From Methanobrevibacter cuticularis (GTDB lineage: Archaea > Methanobacteriota > Methanobacteria > Methanobacteriales > Methanobacteriaceae), in the NCBI RefSeq assembly GCF_001639285.1, contig NZ_LWMW01000136.1, positions 1-64,000 of the forward strand: 64,000 bases of DNA, written 5' to 3'. The position numbers and the translations under genes are program-made. Numbering within the stretch: position 1 is the stretch's first letter; each line of letters starts with the position of its first letter. The notes under the pieces are model-generated. The model was given only the letters and a program-made list of their open reading frames with translations. It was not told the origin of the DNA and searched no databases. Positions 31,668 to 42,485 of the stretch are shown one piece after another.

Positions 31668-31979
31668 CATTATTAAATTAATTTTAGCTATTAAAATTCA
31701 ATAGTAATTTTTTTACTTCTAAACATTCATTTTTATTATATTTTAAAGTTTGACTCATTACAAAAAGTAAAATTTTAAAAAATTTTAACAAAAACATTAC
31801 TCAAGATTCTTTATATTAGTAAAAATTATTATGTAAAAATTATTACTAAGAACTATTGGTAATCATTAGTTAATAATTATTATAAAAATATTTATTAATT
31901 GCTGCTGTAGTTCCAGTATAATTATAAAAAATGATTATTGTATAATCAAGGATATTATTAGCAAAAAAGAAAAAGTAAA
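31668..31979. other. Intergenic gap between convergent genes hom and ade
   Basis: 312 bp, A+T-rich, no gene, repeat array or clear hairpin recognised. Confidence 0.4.
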
Positions 31980-33782
31980 TCATTTAAATAAGCTTACAAA
32001 ATTAAATTTGTCAACATCAAAGAGTCCCTTATCACTTAATTTTAAACTCGGAATAACTAAAAGGCTCATGAATGATAAAGTCATGAAAGGGGCTTCTAAA
32101 GTACAGCCTAGTTCATTAACTGCCATAGTAATTTCTTCAAGTTCACTTGAAACAGTGACTAATTCTTTATCACTCATGAGTCCAGCTATTGGAAGTCTTA
32201 GTATTTTTTCAACTTTTTCTTCCTTATTACCAGATACAACAGTTAATCCACCTTGATTTTCATGAATCAAGTTAACTGCCTTAGCCATATCATCACCATT
32301 TGTTCCAACCACTACTATATTATGAGAATCATGAGCTACACTTGAAGCTATTGCCCCAGTTTTTAGATTAAACCCTCTAATAAATGCATTAGCTATGTTA
32401 TTATTCCCATATCTTTCAACAATAGCTAATTTTAAGATATCTTTATCAATATTTTCTTTAACAAGATTTTCTTCAATATTTAAACTTTCTTCAAGTTTGT
32501 TTGTTACAATCTCTCCATCTATTGCTTCAATAATTCGAACATTTACAGAAGATTTGAATTTATCAGAAGTTTTAGATTCATCAGGAGATATAGGATCATC
32601 TAAAGCAATATCAAAATCACTGGGAAGTGTTTCATTTAAAATAAAAGTATCTTTTAAACTCGGCTTTTTAGCATTAATAAAAGAGATTCCTTCTTCAGCC
32701 ACCAATTTTCCATCTATAAATGTCTTTTTAACATCTAAATTTTGAATAGTATCAATTAAGACAAAATTAGCTTTTCTACCAGAGGCTATTATCCCAGTAT
32801 TAAGATTATAATGCTGTGAAACGTTTATTGTGACCATTTTAATAGCTTCAATTGGATCAATTCCTAAAGAAATAGCTTTTTTGATTAATAGATTTAAGTG
32901 TCCCTTTTTAAGATCTCTAGGATCTTTATCATCACTTACAAGGAAATCGAATAGAGGATTCTTTAAAATGTTTTCAAAATCCTCAGCAGAAACAGAACCA
33001 AAAAAATCTTGATTTGTAAAGAGATTAATTCTATCTTTTATACTGAAAAGAGCCTCCATATTCTTAGCAGAAGATCCCTCTCTTACCATTATTTTCATAC
33101 CAAGTTTCTTTTTTTCAATAGCTTCATCAAAATTCATACATTCATGATCTGTGGATATTGTTACTCCTTCAATCCCATTTTGAATATAATTTTCTAAATC
33201 CTTACCTGATAACATAGGAGCATGACCATCGATTGGTTTTTGATGTTTTTTAGCTATTTTTAACTTTTCCATTACATTATCATCATTATTTATAACTCCA
33301 ACATAATTCATAACTTCTCCTAATGATACAATTTCATCTTTTAACATGATTTCATCAAGAGCTAAGTTATCAATAGAAAATCCTGATGTCTCAAATGATG
33401 TAGCAGGAACACAAGAAGGAGCAGAGAAATAGAAATCAAATGGAACTTTAGATGCATCATTTATCATGAAATCAACACCTTCAATTCCCATTACATTAGC
33501 TATTTCATGAGGATCAGCTATTACAGAAGTTGTACCATATGGAACTACAGCTTTAGCAAAATTAGAAGGAGTTAGCATTGTACTTTCAATATGAATATGG
33601 GCATCTATAAAACCTGGAACTATAATTCCATCAAAGTCTAGTTTTGAATTCCCATCAATTCTATTAACTTCTTTAAAATAGCTATTTTCTATAATGATCT
33701 CAGCAGGATAAATTTCATTACTTTCAACATCTAGAATATTGGCTTTAAAATTTTTAATTCCTTCACTATCAATAATATTCAT
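31980..33782 (-). CDS. ade: Adenine deaminase
   Basis: 600 residues, normal for the Ade amidohydrolase family. PGFIDAHIHIESTMLTPSNF carries the metal-binding HxH, VIADPHEIANVMG and the later DGHAPMLSG and SDDKDPRDL carry further metal or substrate residues, and the C-terminal domain has VAHDSHNIVVVGTN. It deaminates adenine to hypoxanthine for purine salvage. It lies 42 bp behind the ornithine-cyclodeaminase gene on the same strand and may share its transcript, though the functions are unrelated. Residues about 390-450 include a longer-than-usual Asp/Lys/Asn-rich loop. Confidence 0.95.
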   Translation of the reverse strand: MNIIDSEGIKNFKANILDVESNEIYPAEIIIENSYFKEVNRIDGNSKLDFDGIIVPGFIDAHIHIESTMLTPSNFAKAVVPYGTTSVIADPHEIANVMGIEGVDFMINDASKVPFDFYFSAPSCVPATSFETSGFSIDNLALDEIMLKDEIVSLGEVMNYVGVINNDDNVMEKLKIAKKHQKPIDGHAPMLSGKDLENYIQNGIEGVTISTDHECMNFDEAIEKKKLGMKIMVREGSSAKNMEALFSIKDRINLFTNQDFFGSVSAEDFENILKNPLFDFLVSDDKDPRDLKKGHLNLLIKKAISLGIDPIEAIKMVTINVSQHYNLNTGIIASGRKANFVLIDTIQNLDVKKTFIDGKLVAEEGISFINAKKPSLKDTFILNETLPSDFDIALDDPISPDESKTSDKFKSSVNVRIIEAIDGEIVTNKLEESLNIEENLVKENIDKDILKLAIVERYGNNNIANAFIRGFNLKTGAIASSVAHDSHNIVVVGTNGDDMAKAVNLIHENQGGLTVVSGNKEEKVEKILRLPIAGLMSDKELVTVSSELEEITMAVNELGCTLEAPFMTLSFMSLLVIPSLKLSDKGLFDVDKFNFVSLFK

Positions 33783-33824
33783 TTTATCTCAAATAAAAAA
33801 TTGTTAAATTAAAAAATTACGATG

Positions 33825-35042
33825 CTATTTCTCTAATTCAGAATATAAAGTTGGTAAAAATGCCCCTATATCTGTTACAACACTTACAACTTGGGCACTT
33901 CCCCTATCTGAAAGCTTTGTAACTGTAGCAGGGTTGATATCAACACATATACTTTTGACTCTAGAAGGCAATATGTTTCCAGTAGCTATTGAATGTAACA
34001 TAGTAGCTATCATTATAACCATGTCTACTTCTTGAGCATATACTCGCATAGCTTCTTGAGCTTCAATAACATCAGTTATAACATCTGGAAGTGGGCCATC
34101 ATCACGTATAGAGCCTGCAAGAATATAAGGAACATTATTCTTAACACATTCATACATTATGCCTTTTTTTAATATGCCAATTTCAACAGCTTTTTCTATA
34201 GAGCCTGCATTATTTATTGTATTAATAGCTCTCATGTGATGAGTATGACCTCTACTTACAACTTCTCCAGTCTTTATGCAAACTCCTAGTGATGTTCCAT
34301 AAAGAGCATTTTCAATGTCATGAGTAGCTAATGCATTACCTGCAAAAATAATGTCAATGAACCCTTCTTTAATCATTCTAGCCAAAAGATCTGCAGAACC
34401 AGTATGTACAATAGCAGGTCCTCCAACAATAGCTATTTTCCCACCATTAGATTTTATTTCTTTTATTTCGGAAGCTATATTCTTGATTATATTCATCAAT
34501 GGTTTTTCTGAGGAAACATCACTGTTCATGAATTCAAAAACCCCTTGTTTACCTCTTGGACGTTCTGGAGGAGTTACACGTATTCCTTCCCTACCAACAA
34601 CTATTAACTCTCCTTTTTTAATTTTCCCAATTGCTTTACATGATGCTTTATTATTTTTTTCATCAACAACAATCATACAGTCCATTTCAATTTCATCAAC
34701 AAGTAACCAAACACCTTTATAAAGAACATGAGTTACATGGTTAGTGGTTGAATAGAAATTATCTGGAGCAACCTTATCTTTTGGAGAAGCTACAATTTTC
34801 ACTTCTTTTATTTCTGATATTGATGCACCAATTTCGCTTAATTCATCTAATATTTGATTTAATAAAGAGGGTGAATCTGCTGAGACAATTATCTTAGCTC
34901 TACTTACATCTGATTTTTTTTTCCCTATGTCAAACTCAAGTATCTTAAAATCTCCACCTTTATCCATAATTATGTCCAAAGTCTTTGGAAGAATTAGAGA
35001 ATCGATAATATGACCAGAAAGTTCTATTTCTCTTTGATTCAT
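33825..35042 (-). CDS. Archaeal ornithine cyclodeaminase (LOR/SDH-like, TIGR00300 family)
   Basis: 405 residues. The N-terminal part (to about 110) is the LOR/SDH conserved region, followed by a beta-rich segment and an NAD-binding C-terminal half with [20 protein letters not shown] and [17 protein letters not shown]. The family includes a Methanococcus maripaludis enzyme shown to convert ornithine to proline with NAD; I assign by resemblance. AGGAGGTATACCT lies before the ATG at 35042. With ade, speB, pdaD and argC nearby it belongs to arginine/ornithine metabolism. Confidence 0.8.
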   Translation of the reverse strand: MNQREIELSGHIIDSLILPKTLDIIMDKGGDFKILEFDIGKKKSDVSRAKIIVSADSPSLLNQILDELSEIGASISEIKEVKIVASPKDKVAPDNFYSTTNHVTHVLYKGVWLLVDEIEMDCMIVVDEKNNKASCKAIGKIKKGELIVVGREGIRVTPPERPRGKQGVFEFMNSDVSSEKPLMNIIKNIASEIKEIKSNGGKIAIVGGPAIVHTGSADLLARMIKEGFIDIIFAGNALATHDIENALYGTSLGVCIKTGEVVSRGHTHHMRAINTINNAGSIEKAVEIGILKKGIMYECVKNNVPYILAGSIRDDGPLPDVITDVIEAQEAMRVYAQEVDMVIMIATMLHSIATGNILPSRVKSICVDINPATVTKLSDRGSAQVVSVVTDIGAFLPTLYSELEK

Positions 35043-35656
35043 TAGGTATACCTCCTTAATAATAGCTATTATAAATATGCATCAATAATCAATATTAATT
35101 AAAATATATTGAATGTAATATTTAAAGTTTTGCTAATTTAGATTCTTATTTTAAAGTACTTGACTAAGTACAATTATTAATTAATTAAACAGATGATTAA
35201 TATTTATAATAAAAAATAAAGAATATTTATTTTTAAATTTGGATAAAAATTATTAAAAGAACCTTATTTTCAAAAATATAAAGAAAATTATTAATGAATT
35301 CAAATATATTGGCTTAATTAAATATTTGATTAAATACAATGCCTATATGAATTTTAATAGTTATAAAAAATTTTTATTTTTATAATATTAAAAATCTTTA
35401 ATTTTTTAATATTTATAATAGTTATCTTAATTATTTTAATTATTTTAATTAAAGAATATATTATCCAAAATAAACTAAATAATATCTAAAAATTCTTAAT
35501 ATGATATTTTAGTCTAATGTATTAATTAAAAAAGAGATTATCCAAAATAAACTAAATAATATCTAAAAATTCTTAATATGATATTTTAGTCTAATGTATT
35601 AATTAAAAAAGAGATTATCCAAAATAAACTAAGTAATATATAAAATATTTACTATT
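35043..35656. other. Intergenic region speB / ornithine cyclodeaminase gene
   Basis: 614 bp. The left part holds the ornithine-cyclodeaminase promoter; the right part is a 77-bp repeat. Nothing else recognised. Confidence 0.5.
35461..35650. repeat. 77-bp tandem repeat, two and a half copies
   Basis: Copies starting TTATCCAAAATAAACTAA at 35461, 35538 and 35615 (last one partial), identical over almost their full length. The array ends at the speB stop. Confidence 0.95.
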
Positions 35657-36568
35657 TTAATTAATTAAAGTTAAAAAATCATAAACTATTTTAGCTGCTG
35701 TTATTGCTGATCTATCCCCAAGTGTATTAGTAGATAACTCTACTAAATCAAAACCAATAATTTGTTTTTTAGTTAAAATTCCAAGGAGTTGATTCATATC
35801 ATTTGGAGAAATCCCATTTGGAATAGGATTTCCAACAGCAGGGACATAAATAGGATCAAAAACATCTAAATCAATACTAAGGTAAATAGGCCCATTAATA
35901 GATGCTAATTCATCTTTTACATGTTCATTTGCATAATTTAGGTAATTTGATGTGAAAACTTCAATATTATCATTAGAAAGACCATAATTATCTTCTTCAA
36001 GAGAAGCAGAGCGGATTCCAATTTGAACTATCTTTTTTGGAGAAAGTTCATGAATTCTTCTCATTACTGTTGCATGAGAACATTTTTCACCCTGATAAGT
36101 ATCAATCATATCCATATGAGCATCAAAATGGACAATTGTAATATCATTAATGTCATACTCTTTTGATAGAGATTTAAGTGGAGATAAACTAATACTATGT
36201 TCTCCTCCTAAAATAATAGGGAATAATCCTAGAGATAATAATTCATCAACAGCTTGTTCAAGATTTTCAGATGTTTTCCTGCAATTTCCATGCACAACAT
36301 TTAAATCTCCAAAATCATAAAAATTAGTAATCAATTCGCGATTATAAGAAATATCATATTTTTCAAAGCTATTAGAAGCTTCCCTTATAGCTATTGGGCC
36401 TAAACGAGATCCTGAATGATAAGAACTAGTACTATCAAAAGGAACTCCAATAATTCCCCAATTAGATAAATTATTAGGATTAGCCTTTGTTAAAGCTTTA
36501 ATATCTTCCAAATCATAGTAATGTTTTGAAAAAGCAAATTTTCCAGGATCATGTGTATTAAATAGCAT
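35657..36568 (-). CDS. speB: Agmatinase (ureohydrolase family)
   Basis: 303 residues. GGEHSISLSPLKSL, IVHFDAHMDM and SIDLDVFDPIYVPAVGNP are the three manganese-binding motifs of arginase/agmatinase enzymes. Agmatine is hydrolysed to putrescine and urea. The plus-strand gene pdaD at 43564 makes agmatine and aIF5A at 41385 receives hypusine, so speB belongs to this polyamine group. I take ATG 36568 as start (AAAGG upstream); a TTG lies one codon earlier. In related genomes I recall speB sitting directly beside the aIF5A gene; here about 4.8 kb of accessory DNA separates them. Confidence 0.93.
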   Translation of the reverse strand: MLFNTHDPGKFAFSKHYYDLEDIKALTKANPNNLSNWGIIGVPFDSTSSYHSGSRLGPIAIREASNSFEKYDISYNRELITNFYDFGDLNVVHGNCRKTSENLEQAVDELLSLGLFPIILGGEHSISLSPLKSLSKEYDINDITIVHFDAHMDMIDTYQGEKCSHATVMRRIHELSPKKIVQIGIRSASLEEDNYGLSNDNIEVFTSNYLNYANEHVKDELASINGPIYLSIDLDVFDPIYVPAVGNPIPNGISPNDMNQLLGILTKKQIIGFDLVELSTNTLGDRSAITAAKIVYDFLTLIN

Positions 36569-36748
36569 CAAAAAACCTTTAAAATTATATAGATGGATAT
36601 ATTTTTATATTTATTTCATGTATTATCTATTCTTATATATTTTGATATTATTATAGATTCCTACTATTCTTTATATTTCTATAAGATATTAACTATCAGT
36701 AGTTCGCAAAGTAAAGTATTATATTGTGTGGTGTAGTATTATTAAGTT

Positions 36749-37365
36749 ATGAAACAAAAAAACACACCACATAAAATACTATTGAATGATGAGGTATTGA
36801 ATCTTTCGGTGAATGTGATTAAAGATATGTTAGAGTTGAAATCAGCTCCTAATGCTATGTATAATGATAAAACGATTGTTTATCATCTTTTTAATGCCGA
36901 TACTTCTCGAACTAGTGTTAATAATGTTAGTAGTTTTTGTATTGATGCTCCTTCAGAAGGAATAATTAGCTATAAGCTTCATAATATTAATTCAGATAGA
37001 ATTCAAGATGAATTTAAATGAAAATTTAAAGATTCATGAAATTAAAACCATACATAAGAAACAAAACACCTTTGGTATTGATTTTGTCGATATTCCTTAT
37101 TATGGTGAGGAAAAAGGGAGTTGAAATACCATAAAAAGGAAACCTAAACAAGGAACTAGTCGATTTTACGCTTATACCCCCATATAAATAATATTAAGAA
37201 ACAAACGCTACACCTTAGCTGTGAAACATGTTAAAAAGGAGAAACTTTAAAGGACACAACAAATTTTTTAATAAAAGAAATTGAAACTATCTGATTTAAA
37301 ATTAAAGCACTTTATCTTGACAAAGAGTTCTATACTGTAAAAGTGATAAACTATCTTTAAAATAG
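36749..37365 (+). pseudogene. Decayed transposase (ISH3/IS4-like DDE family)
   Basis: The first 90 codons (36749-37021) form an open frame, then translation continues only with a frameshift near 37010 and several in-frame stops. After the shift one reads NTFGIDFVDIPYYGEEKGS, then a stop, KPKQGTSRFYAY, a stop, RNKRYTLAVKHV, a further frameshift, NFLIKEIE, a stop, and IKALYLDKEFYTVKVINYL. The D-x-x-DIPYYG and LYLDxEFYT segments are typical of an ISH3-like transposase found in many methanogens. At least three stops and two shifts mean it is dead. Terminal inverted repeats were not found. Confidence 0.8.
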
Positions 37366-37652
37366 ATTTTTACAAACCAAATGATCAAAAAAACCCTCAA
37401 ATACCTATTTATTATAACTTTTAGCTAACTTTTTAGGTTTATGAAAGTTAAATATACTAATTGGATTTATTAGTTATTAATTAACTATTATATATTGAAA
37501 ATTATCAATAATGAAATACTAACTACAGAAATAATACCTAAAGCTAACCCATAATAAGATTTAATAAAAAAATGAATAAAAAAAAGAAAGTTGAGTAAAA
37601 AAAAGATTTATAAATATATAAATCATATTTTCTACTCATAACAAAGGCCTAA
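37366..37652. other. Non-coding stretch behind the transposase remnant
   Basis: 287 bp, may include further decayed insertion-sequence DNA (for example around CAAACCAAATGATC at 37374), but nothing that can be translated convincingly. Confidence 0.4.
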
Positions 37653-39434
37653 TTATAACAAAGGATCTAAAATATTATTAGCATCGTCTAAGTTACCAAT
37701 AGCAGTTTCTATGTCTACTCCTGTTTCGCTTGCAGTTATTACAGCATTTGTTACAGCAGTTACATTACCACTTAAAGTAGAATCTGAAGTTCCTGCACTA
37801 CCTGCATCAGTAGATATATCAGTTAATGCAGTTTCTACTGGAGTATGATACCTATTAGCAGCATCTACTGCTCTTTCTGCTTCATCATGTACAATGGTTG
37901 CATTACTTAGTGCTTGATTGTATGATGCTAATATGTCAGCTATAGTTGTTGCAGAATCTGCTAATGATTTTGCACCTGTTACATTATCGGCTGCTGCATT
38001 TAAACTATCATAGCCAGCATTTACATCAACTGCAGTAGTTGTTGCTTCATCCAATAATTGATTTGCTGTGTCGTTTGCTGATATTGCATTTGATTGCCCT
38101 GATCCTGTACCTGCAGCAGTAGCTAATGCATCTGTTGCATTATATATAGCTTCGAAATTAGTTAATAATGTTCCTAATCCAGTCATCACTATGGATGCAT
38201 TGCCTTTTACATTATTTACAGCGTCAAGTAAAGCATCTATAAGTTCTTGTCCTTTAGCTATTGTTGCATTTGTTGCAGAAGCATTACTACGATTAGTAGC
38301 ATCATTTACAAATGCCCCATAACCTTTATTGTAAGCTTCAGTAACATTACCTGTTATAACATCAGTGATATAGTCAGTAATAGCAGTATTATCCCACTCA
38401 AAATAACCAGAATTAGCATAGTCACTATCTGCGAAGTAGCTGTTCATAACTACATTTGTGTAATTAGTTAGGTATGTGTCACTAGCTATTTTAAAGAAAG
38501 TATCATTACCCATGTTTGTACTGTTTTCTTCAGCTAAAATTTTAGTGAAATTACTAACAAATGAGTCGATAAAAGCATTGTACAAATCAGTATTAGTATT
38601 AGGATCGTTAGGATCGAGTCCTAAAGCTATTGCAACATTTTCAGCTATTGTTTGAGGATCTATAGCATTAACATCGTTTATATTACCATTAAATAATTCT
38701 GTGTTGTATATGTCATAGATAGATTCTGTGAAGTTCCCTAAAATACCATCTACAACAGATTTAGCGTTATTATAAGATCTATTAGCCAAAGATTCCTTCC
38801 ATAAAGCATCGCCAAGAGCATATTCTGCTTTTGTGAGTCTATTTTGGTAGTAGTTTAAGAGGTCGATTGCTGAACTTAATTCAGTGTTCAGTTGTGTAAC
38901 ACTGCGTTTACTACTTTCATAGTTATATCTTGCATTGTTGTATTCATTTTTAGCAGATCGTGCTTTATTTTTATAGGTTTTAGCTGTTTTTTTAGCTTTC
39001 AATGCTTTATTTTTATTAGTTTTTGTAGGTTTTGCTTTATATTTTTTAAGAGCGGTCACATATTTATTATATGCACTCTTATACTTTGTAAAAGCTTTTT
39101 TATAAGCATTGTATTTAGCTGTTCTTGTGTTAAGAACTTTTTTCTGATCAGATAATGCATTAGCCTGTTTTTTTTCTAAAGTTTGAACATTTTTATCTTT
39201 ATCAGCTAAGGTCTTATTTTCCTTTTGAACAGTTTCATTTGCTTTCGTTGAATCCTTTTCCGCAATGGTAAGGTTATTTTCTAAATCTTCATATGTACTA
39301 TTCCATTTATTAGAGGTATCATAGGTTGTATCTGCTGCCATTACACTACCAGAGATAGCTACAGTAGCTATCATTGTAAACAACACAGCGAGGATTAGTA
39401 ACATAGGACGATTCTTAAGTTTAAACTTATTCAT
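37653..39434 (-). CDS. Secreted coiled-coil / Ala-Asn-rich surface protein of unknown function
   Basis: 593 residues from ATG 39434. A signal peptide (MNKFKLKNRPML, then hydrophobic to GSVMAADT, residues 1-35) resembles those of the adhesin-like proteins. Residues about 45-220 are Lys/Tyr/Asn-rich with heptad character (YKKAFTKYKSAYNKY and KALKAKKTAKTYKNKARS), a likely coiled coil. Residues about 230-593 are acidic, rich in Ala, Asn, Thr and Asp. I see no membrane anchor, Ig-like or pseudomurein-binding domain. A GAGGGATG site lies before the start; an ATG three codons earlier overlaps it. Base composition is less A+T-rich than the neighbours. Function not recognised. Confidence 0.75.
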   Translation of the reverse strand: MNKFKLKNRPMLLILAVLFTMIATVAISGSVMAADTTYDTSNKWNSTYEDLENNLTIAEKDSTKANETVQKENKTLADKDKNVQTLEKKQANALSDQKKVLNTRTAKYNAYKKAFTKYKSAYNKYVTALKKYKAKPTKTNKNKALKAKKTAKTYKNKARSAKNEYNNARYNYESSKRSVTQLNTELSSAIDLLNYYQNRLTKAEYALGDALWKESLANRSYNNAKSVVDGILGNFTESIYDIYNTELFNGNINDVNAIDPQTIAENVAIALGLDPNDPNTNTDLYNAFIDSFVSNFTKILAEENSTNMGNDTFFKIASDTYLTNYTNVVMNSYFADSDYANSGYFEWDNTAITDYITDVITGNVTEAYNKGYGAFVNDATNRSNASATNATIAKGQELIDALLDAVNNVKGNASIVMTGLGTLLTNFEAIYNATDALATAAGTGSGQSNAISANDTANQLLDEATTTAVDVNAGYDSLNAAADNVTGAKSLADSATTIADILASYNQALSNATIVHDEAERAVDAANRYHTPVETALTDISTDAGSAGTSDSTLSGNVTAVTNAVITASETGVDIETAIGNLDDANNILDPLL

Positions 39435-39488
39435 TTTATACATCCCTCACAATTTATTGATTTATTTAATCTATGTTTTTTTTACATG

Positions 39489-39561
39489 AGTGATGGAAGA
39501 ATAGTTGTCATACATGCTTAATGCTATAAACAAGTTTTTTAAACAAATTTCTTCCATCACT
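39489..39561. promoter_or_regulatory. 13-bp perfect inverted repeat upstream of the secreted coiled-coil gene
   Basis: AGTGATGGAAGAA at 39489-39501 and its exact reverse complement at 39549-39561, with 47 bp between. It lies 55-127 bp before the start of the minus-strand gene, where a leader RNA or an operator would sit. Confidence 0.6.
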
Positions 39562-39628
39562 TTTTTAGCTACAAAATAATAAAGAGTCATCCCTTATTGT
39601 TATAAAATTTTAAAGTTGTTATAAAGAT

Positions 39629-39656
39629 GGAATACTCAGTTTGTAACTGAATATTC
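39629..39656. promoter_or_regulatory. Hairpin-forming sequence
   Basis: GGAATACTCAGTT and AACTGAATATTCC pair with one mismatch around a two-base loop. No T-run follows directly, so I do not call it a terminator. Confidence 0.5.
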
Positions 39657-39708
39657 CCTTTGTAATCAAACATATAAAAAGTTAACTAAAAATGAGTATA
39701 TATAAAAA

Positions 39709-39764
<56 letters not shown>

Positions 39765-39960
39765 CATTAAAAATAGATATTGTAATAATTACCAAAGTTT
39801 TGCAACAGATAATATGATTGGAATATCTTCCAATATTCCATATAAACTCTTTAAATTTTATTTAATTGTTTTTTAATAGTTTTTTATGAAAGTTTAAAAA
39901 TGAGTATACCTTACAATTTTTGAGTTAATACACTTAATATACTATGAAAAAAAATAAATT

Positions 39961-40102
39961 GGGTAGGAAATAATTATTTTTGTTTAGAGAGTATATATAC
40001 TAAAATATACAATGTTTAAAAATATTTGATATAAAAAATTTTGTATAATTATATTAACTAAATTCTTAATATTGTTCAACAATATTAGAATTATTTCCCA
40101 TA
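39961..40102. mobile_element. MITE-like element, copy A
   Basis: About 142 bp with inverted ends (GGGTAGGAAATAATT and the complement of AATTATTTCCCATAC). Its left 95 bp align with the element at 52836-52984, sharing TAATTATTTTTGTTT, CTAAAAT, TTTGATA and TTTTGTATAA in order. It has no coding frame. A non-autonomous mobile element is the likeliest reading; a conserved RNA is possible. Confidence 0.5.
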
Positions 40103-40203
40103 CAATAAAATACTAAAAAGTAAATAATAAAAAATATAATTAAAAAATAATTAAATAAAAAAATGAAACCCCAATGAAAGAAAAGAATAAACAATATTAA
40201 TAA

Positions 40204-40632
<429 letters not shown>

Positions 40633-40633
<1 letters not shown>

Positions 40634-40926
40634 TATTCCCACTTTCTAATTCTAGCATCATTAACAGCTTCAACTACATCAAATCCTTCTGGTGCTTCCA
40701 TTATTCCAACTATAGAATTTAACTCTTTTTTCGTGGGATTAGAATTATAAGTATCTTTATTAGCTATAAAATGCTCAGGTATTTTATTTTTCCTTTTAGA
40801 TTCTATTCCTTTTTCTATAATATCATTTAAAACCTTGGTTTCAGTCATATTTTCTCTTTTAGCTATCCTACTAATAGCTTTTAATAAATCTGGTTTAATT
40901 TTAATATTATTTGTTGTAATTACCAT
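40633..40926 (-). CDS. vapB: VapB-like antitoxin
   Basis: 97 residues. The N-terminal MVITTNNIKIKPDLL with AISRIAKRENMTETKVLNDI has the pattern of a ribbon-helix-helix DNA-binding domain; the C-terminal part (IVGIMEAPEGFDVVEAVNDA) would wrap the toxin. It sits directly before vapC with a one-base overlap (TAATG), the classic arrangement. I take ATG 40926, with GGTAG seven bases before; a TTG four codons earlier is less likely. Such antitoxins usually repress their own promoter. Confidence 0.8.
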
Positions 40927-41384
40927 ATTATCTACCAATTATATTTTATAATATATTAATATACTATTACAAATATATACTTTTTTATCAAATACATTAT
41001 AAAAACAATGCTAATTATCACCATATATCCTTTAAACTCCTATTCAAGTTCTAATTCAGTTTTACCCATTATTTAACAAGTTTATAATTCTAAAAACTAC
41101 TTTAAATCCATAAAACTATATAATACATCAACCATTTTATTTTCCAGCAAAAACAATCAAAATCATAGTGCCTTAACAATTTATATATATCATAAATAAG
41201 TAAATGAAAAAACTAATTGATGAAAACAAAGAAAAAAACAAAAATATAAAGATAAAAACTACTAAAAAACAAAAATATAAAAACACTTTATGAACTACTA
41301 ATAATAGAAATAAAAATGGAAACAAAATAAATTAAAAAAAATTATATTATAAATAATGATTACAATTTACAGTGAAAAATAGAA
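40927..41384. other. Intergenic region between vapB and the aIF5A gene
   Basis: 458 bp. The vapBC promoter should be near 40940-40990 (a TATATACTTTT run lies there). The right copy of the direct repeat is at 41183-41212. No gene. Confidence 0.5.
41183..41212. repeat. Direct repeat, right copy (partner at 39735-39764)
   Basis: TATATATCATAAATAAGTAA then ATGAAAAAAC; nearly identical to the left copy and in the same orientation, about 1.45 kb away. Confidence 0.8.
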
Positions 41385-41774
41385 TTATTTAGTTCTCATT
41401 ATTTTCATTTTTCCTAAAGCTACAATATATTCTAGCTCTATACCCTCTGATATTTGATCTTTTAGATCATCCGGCATAGGAAGTTCAAAGGTTTCATAGC
41501 TTTCCATATCCATTACCTGAACCTCACTCCCCATAATAGCTAATACTTGTCCAACTCTTTTATCAATAATTGGAATATCAACTTTAGTATCTACTGGTTT
41601 AACGATACTTCTTTTCTGATTATCAAAAATACCCACAGCTTCAAGCCTTGCTTTAGCTGCTCCGTGTTTTCCTGGAGATGATGTTGTTAGACTAGTTATC
41701 TTAGAAGCTTCTCCACCTAATATTACATATTTACCTACTTTTAAAGTTTTTACTTCAACAACTTTTTTTGACAT
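41385..41774 (-). CDS. Translation initiation factor aIF5A
   Basis: 129 residues, normal length. [19 protein letters not shown] contains Lys36, the hypusine/deoxyhypusine site; the C-terminal half is the OB domain. In archaea the factor relieves ribosome stalling at proline-rich stretches, and its modification draws on the agmatine/spermidine route fed by pdaD and speB in this window. A GGAGGAAAATTA site lies before the ATG. No deoxyhypusine synthase gene is seen here. Confidence 0.96.
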   Translation of the reverse strand: MSKKVVEVKTLKVGKYVILGGEASKITSLTTSSPGKHGAAKARLEAVGIFDNQKRSIVKPVDTKVDIPIIDKRVGQVLAIMGSEVQVMDMESYETFELPMPDDLKDQISEGIELEYIVALGKMKIMRTK

Positions 41775-42224
41775 TAATTTTCCTCCACATATGATAGAAT
41801 TATTGTAATCTCATAACTATATAATCTATAACAGATCAAATATGAGAATTTGGGCTTTATCCAGAATATCAATCCATTTTAATCTTAATTAATTCTTAAT
41901 AATATCTAGATTAATACTGTATTAATAATAATATCTAGATTAATACTATATTAAATAACTTTTTATATAAATGTTATATATTCTTTAGCTAATTTTCAAT
42001 ATAAAAATTCCATGTAAAACATGAATTTAAATAAAAGATGATACTTCTACATTCGCAAAATGTTAAATAAAAATATACTATAAATTATTTGTTAAACTAG
42101 AATATATAGCTATTGAAAAAAATAAATAAACAGGTGAAATTTCAAAAGGCTTTTATTAAAAATTTAAATACATGTAATAACAAAATAATACATATAATTA
42201 ACTCAAATAGGGGGAGGTGATTAT
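41775..42224. other. Divergent intergenic region, aIF5A gene / small Cys-rich gene
   Basis: 450 bp, A+T-rich. A duplicated AATATCTAGATTAATACT occurs at about 41902 and 41932. Otherwise nothing seen. Confidence 0.5.
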
Positions 42225-42371
42225 GTGAAATACACATGTGGTGAAAGTCCAGGTCATGGAGAGTATAGATGTCTGACTAATAACTGTCCAGAAATTATAA
42301 GTTTAGATGATACAAGTGATAAACTTCCACCATGTAGATTATGTAATAAGTGTAATTGGGAAAGAGTATAA
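42225..42371 (+). CDS. Small Cys-rich (zinc-ribbon-like) protein, 48 residues
   Basis: A strong GGGGGAGGTGATT ribosome site is followed by ATGTGA, so an ATG start would stop at once; GTG at 42225, overlapping it, opens a 48-codon frame. The protein starts MKYTCGESPGHGEYRCLTNN and ends with LPPCRLCNKCNWERV; it has six Cys, four of them in CLTNNC- and CRLCNKC-type arrangements that could bind zinc. I do not recognise a named family. The KTSC gene follows after 114 bp on the same strand. Confidence 0.75.
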   Translation: MKYTCGESPGHGEYRCLTNNCPEIISLDDTSDKLPPCRLCNKCNWERV

Positions 42372-42485
42372 CTTTTCCAATTTATTTTTGCTATAATTTA
42401 AACCTAATATCTAAATATTCCAAATTAATCCCAATAGAACAAAATATTCCAAATTAAAACTCAATTTTAATGGAGGTGATTAATA

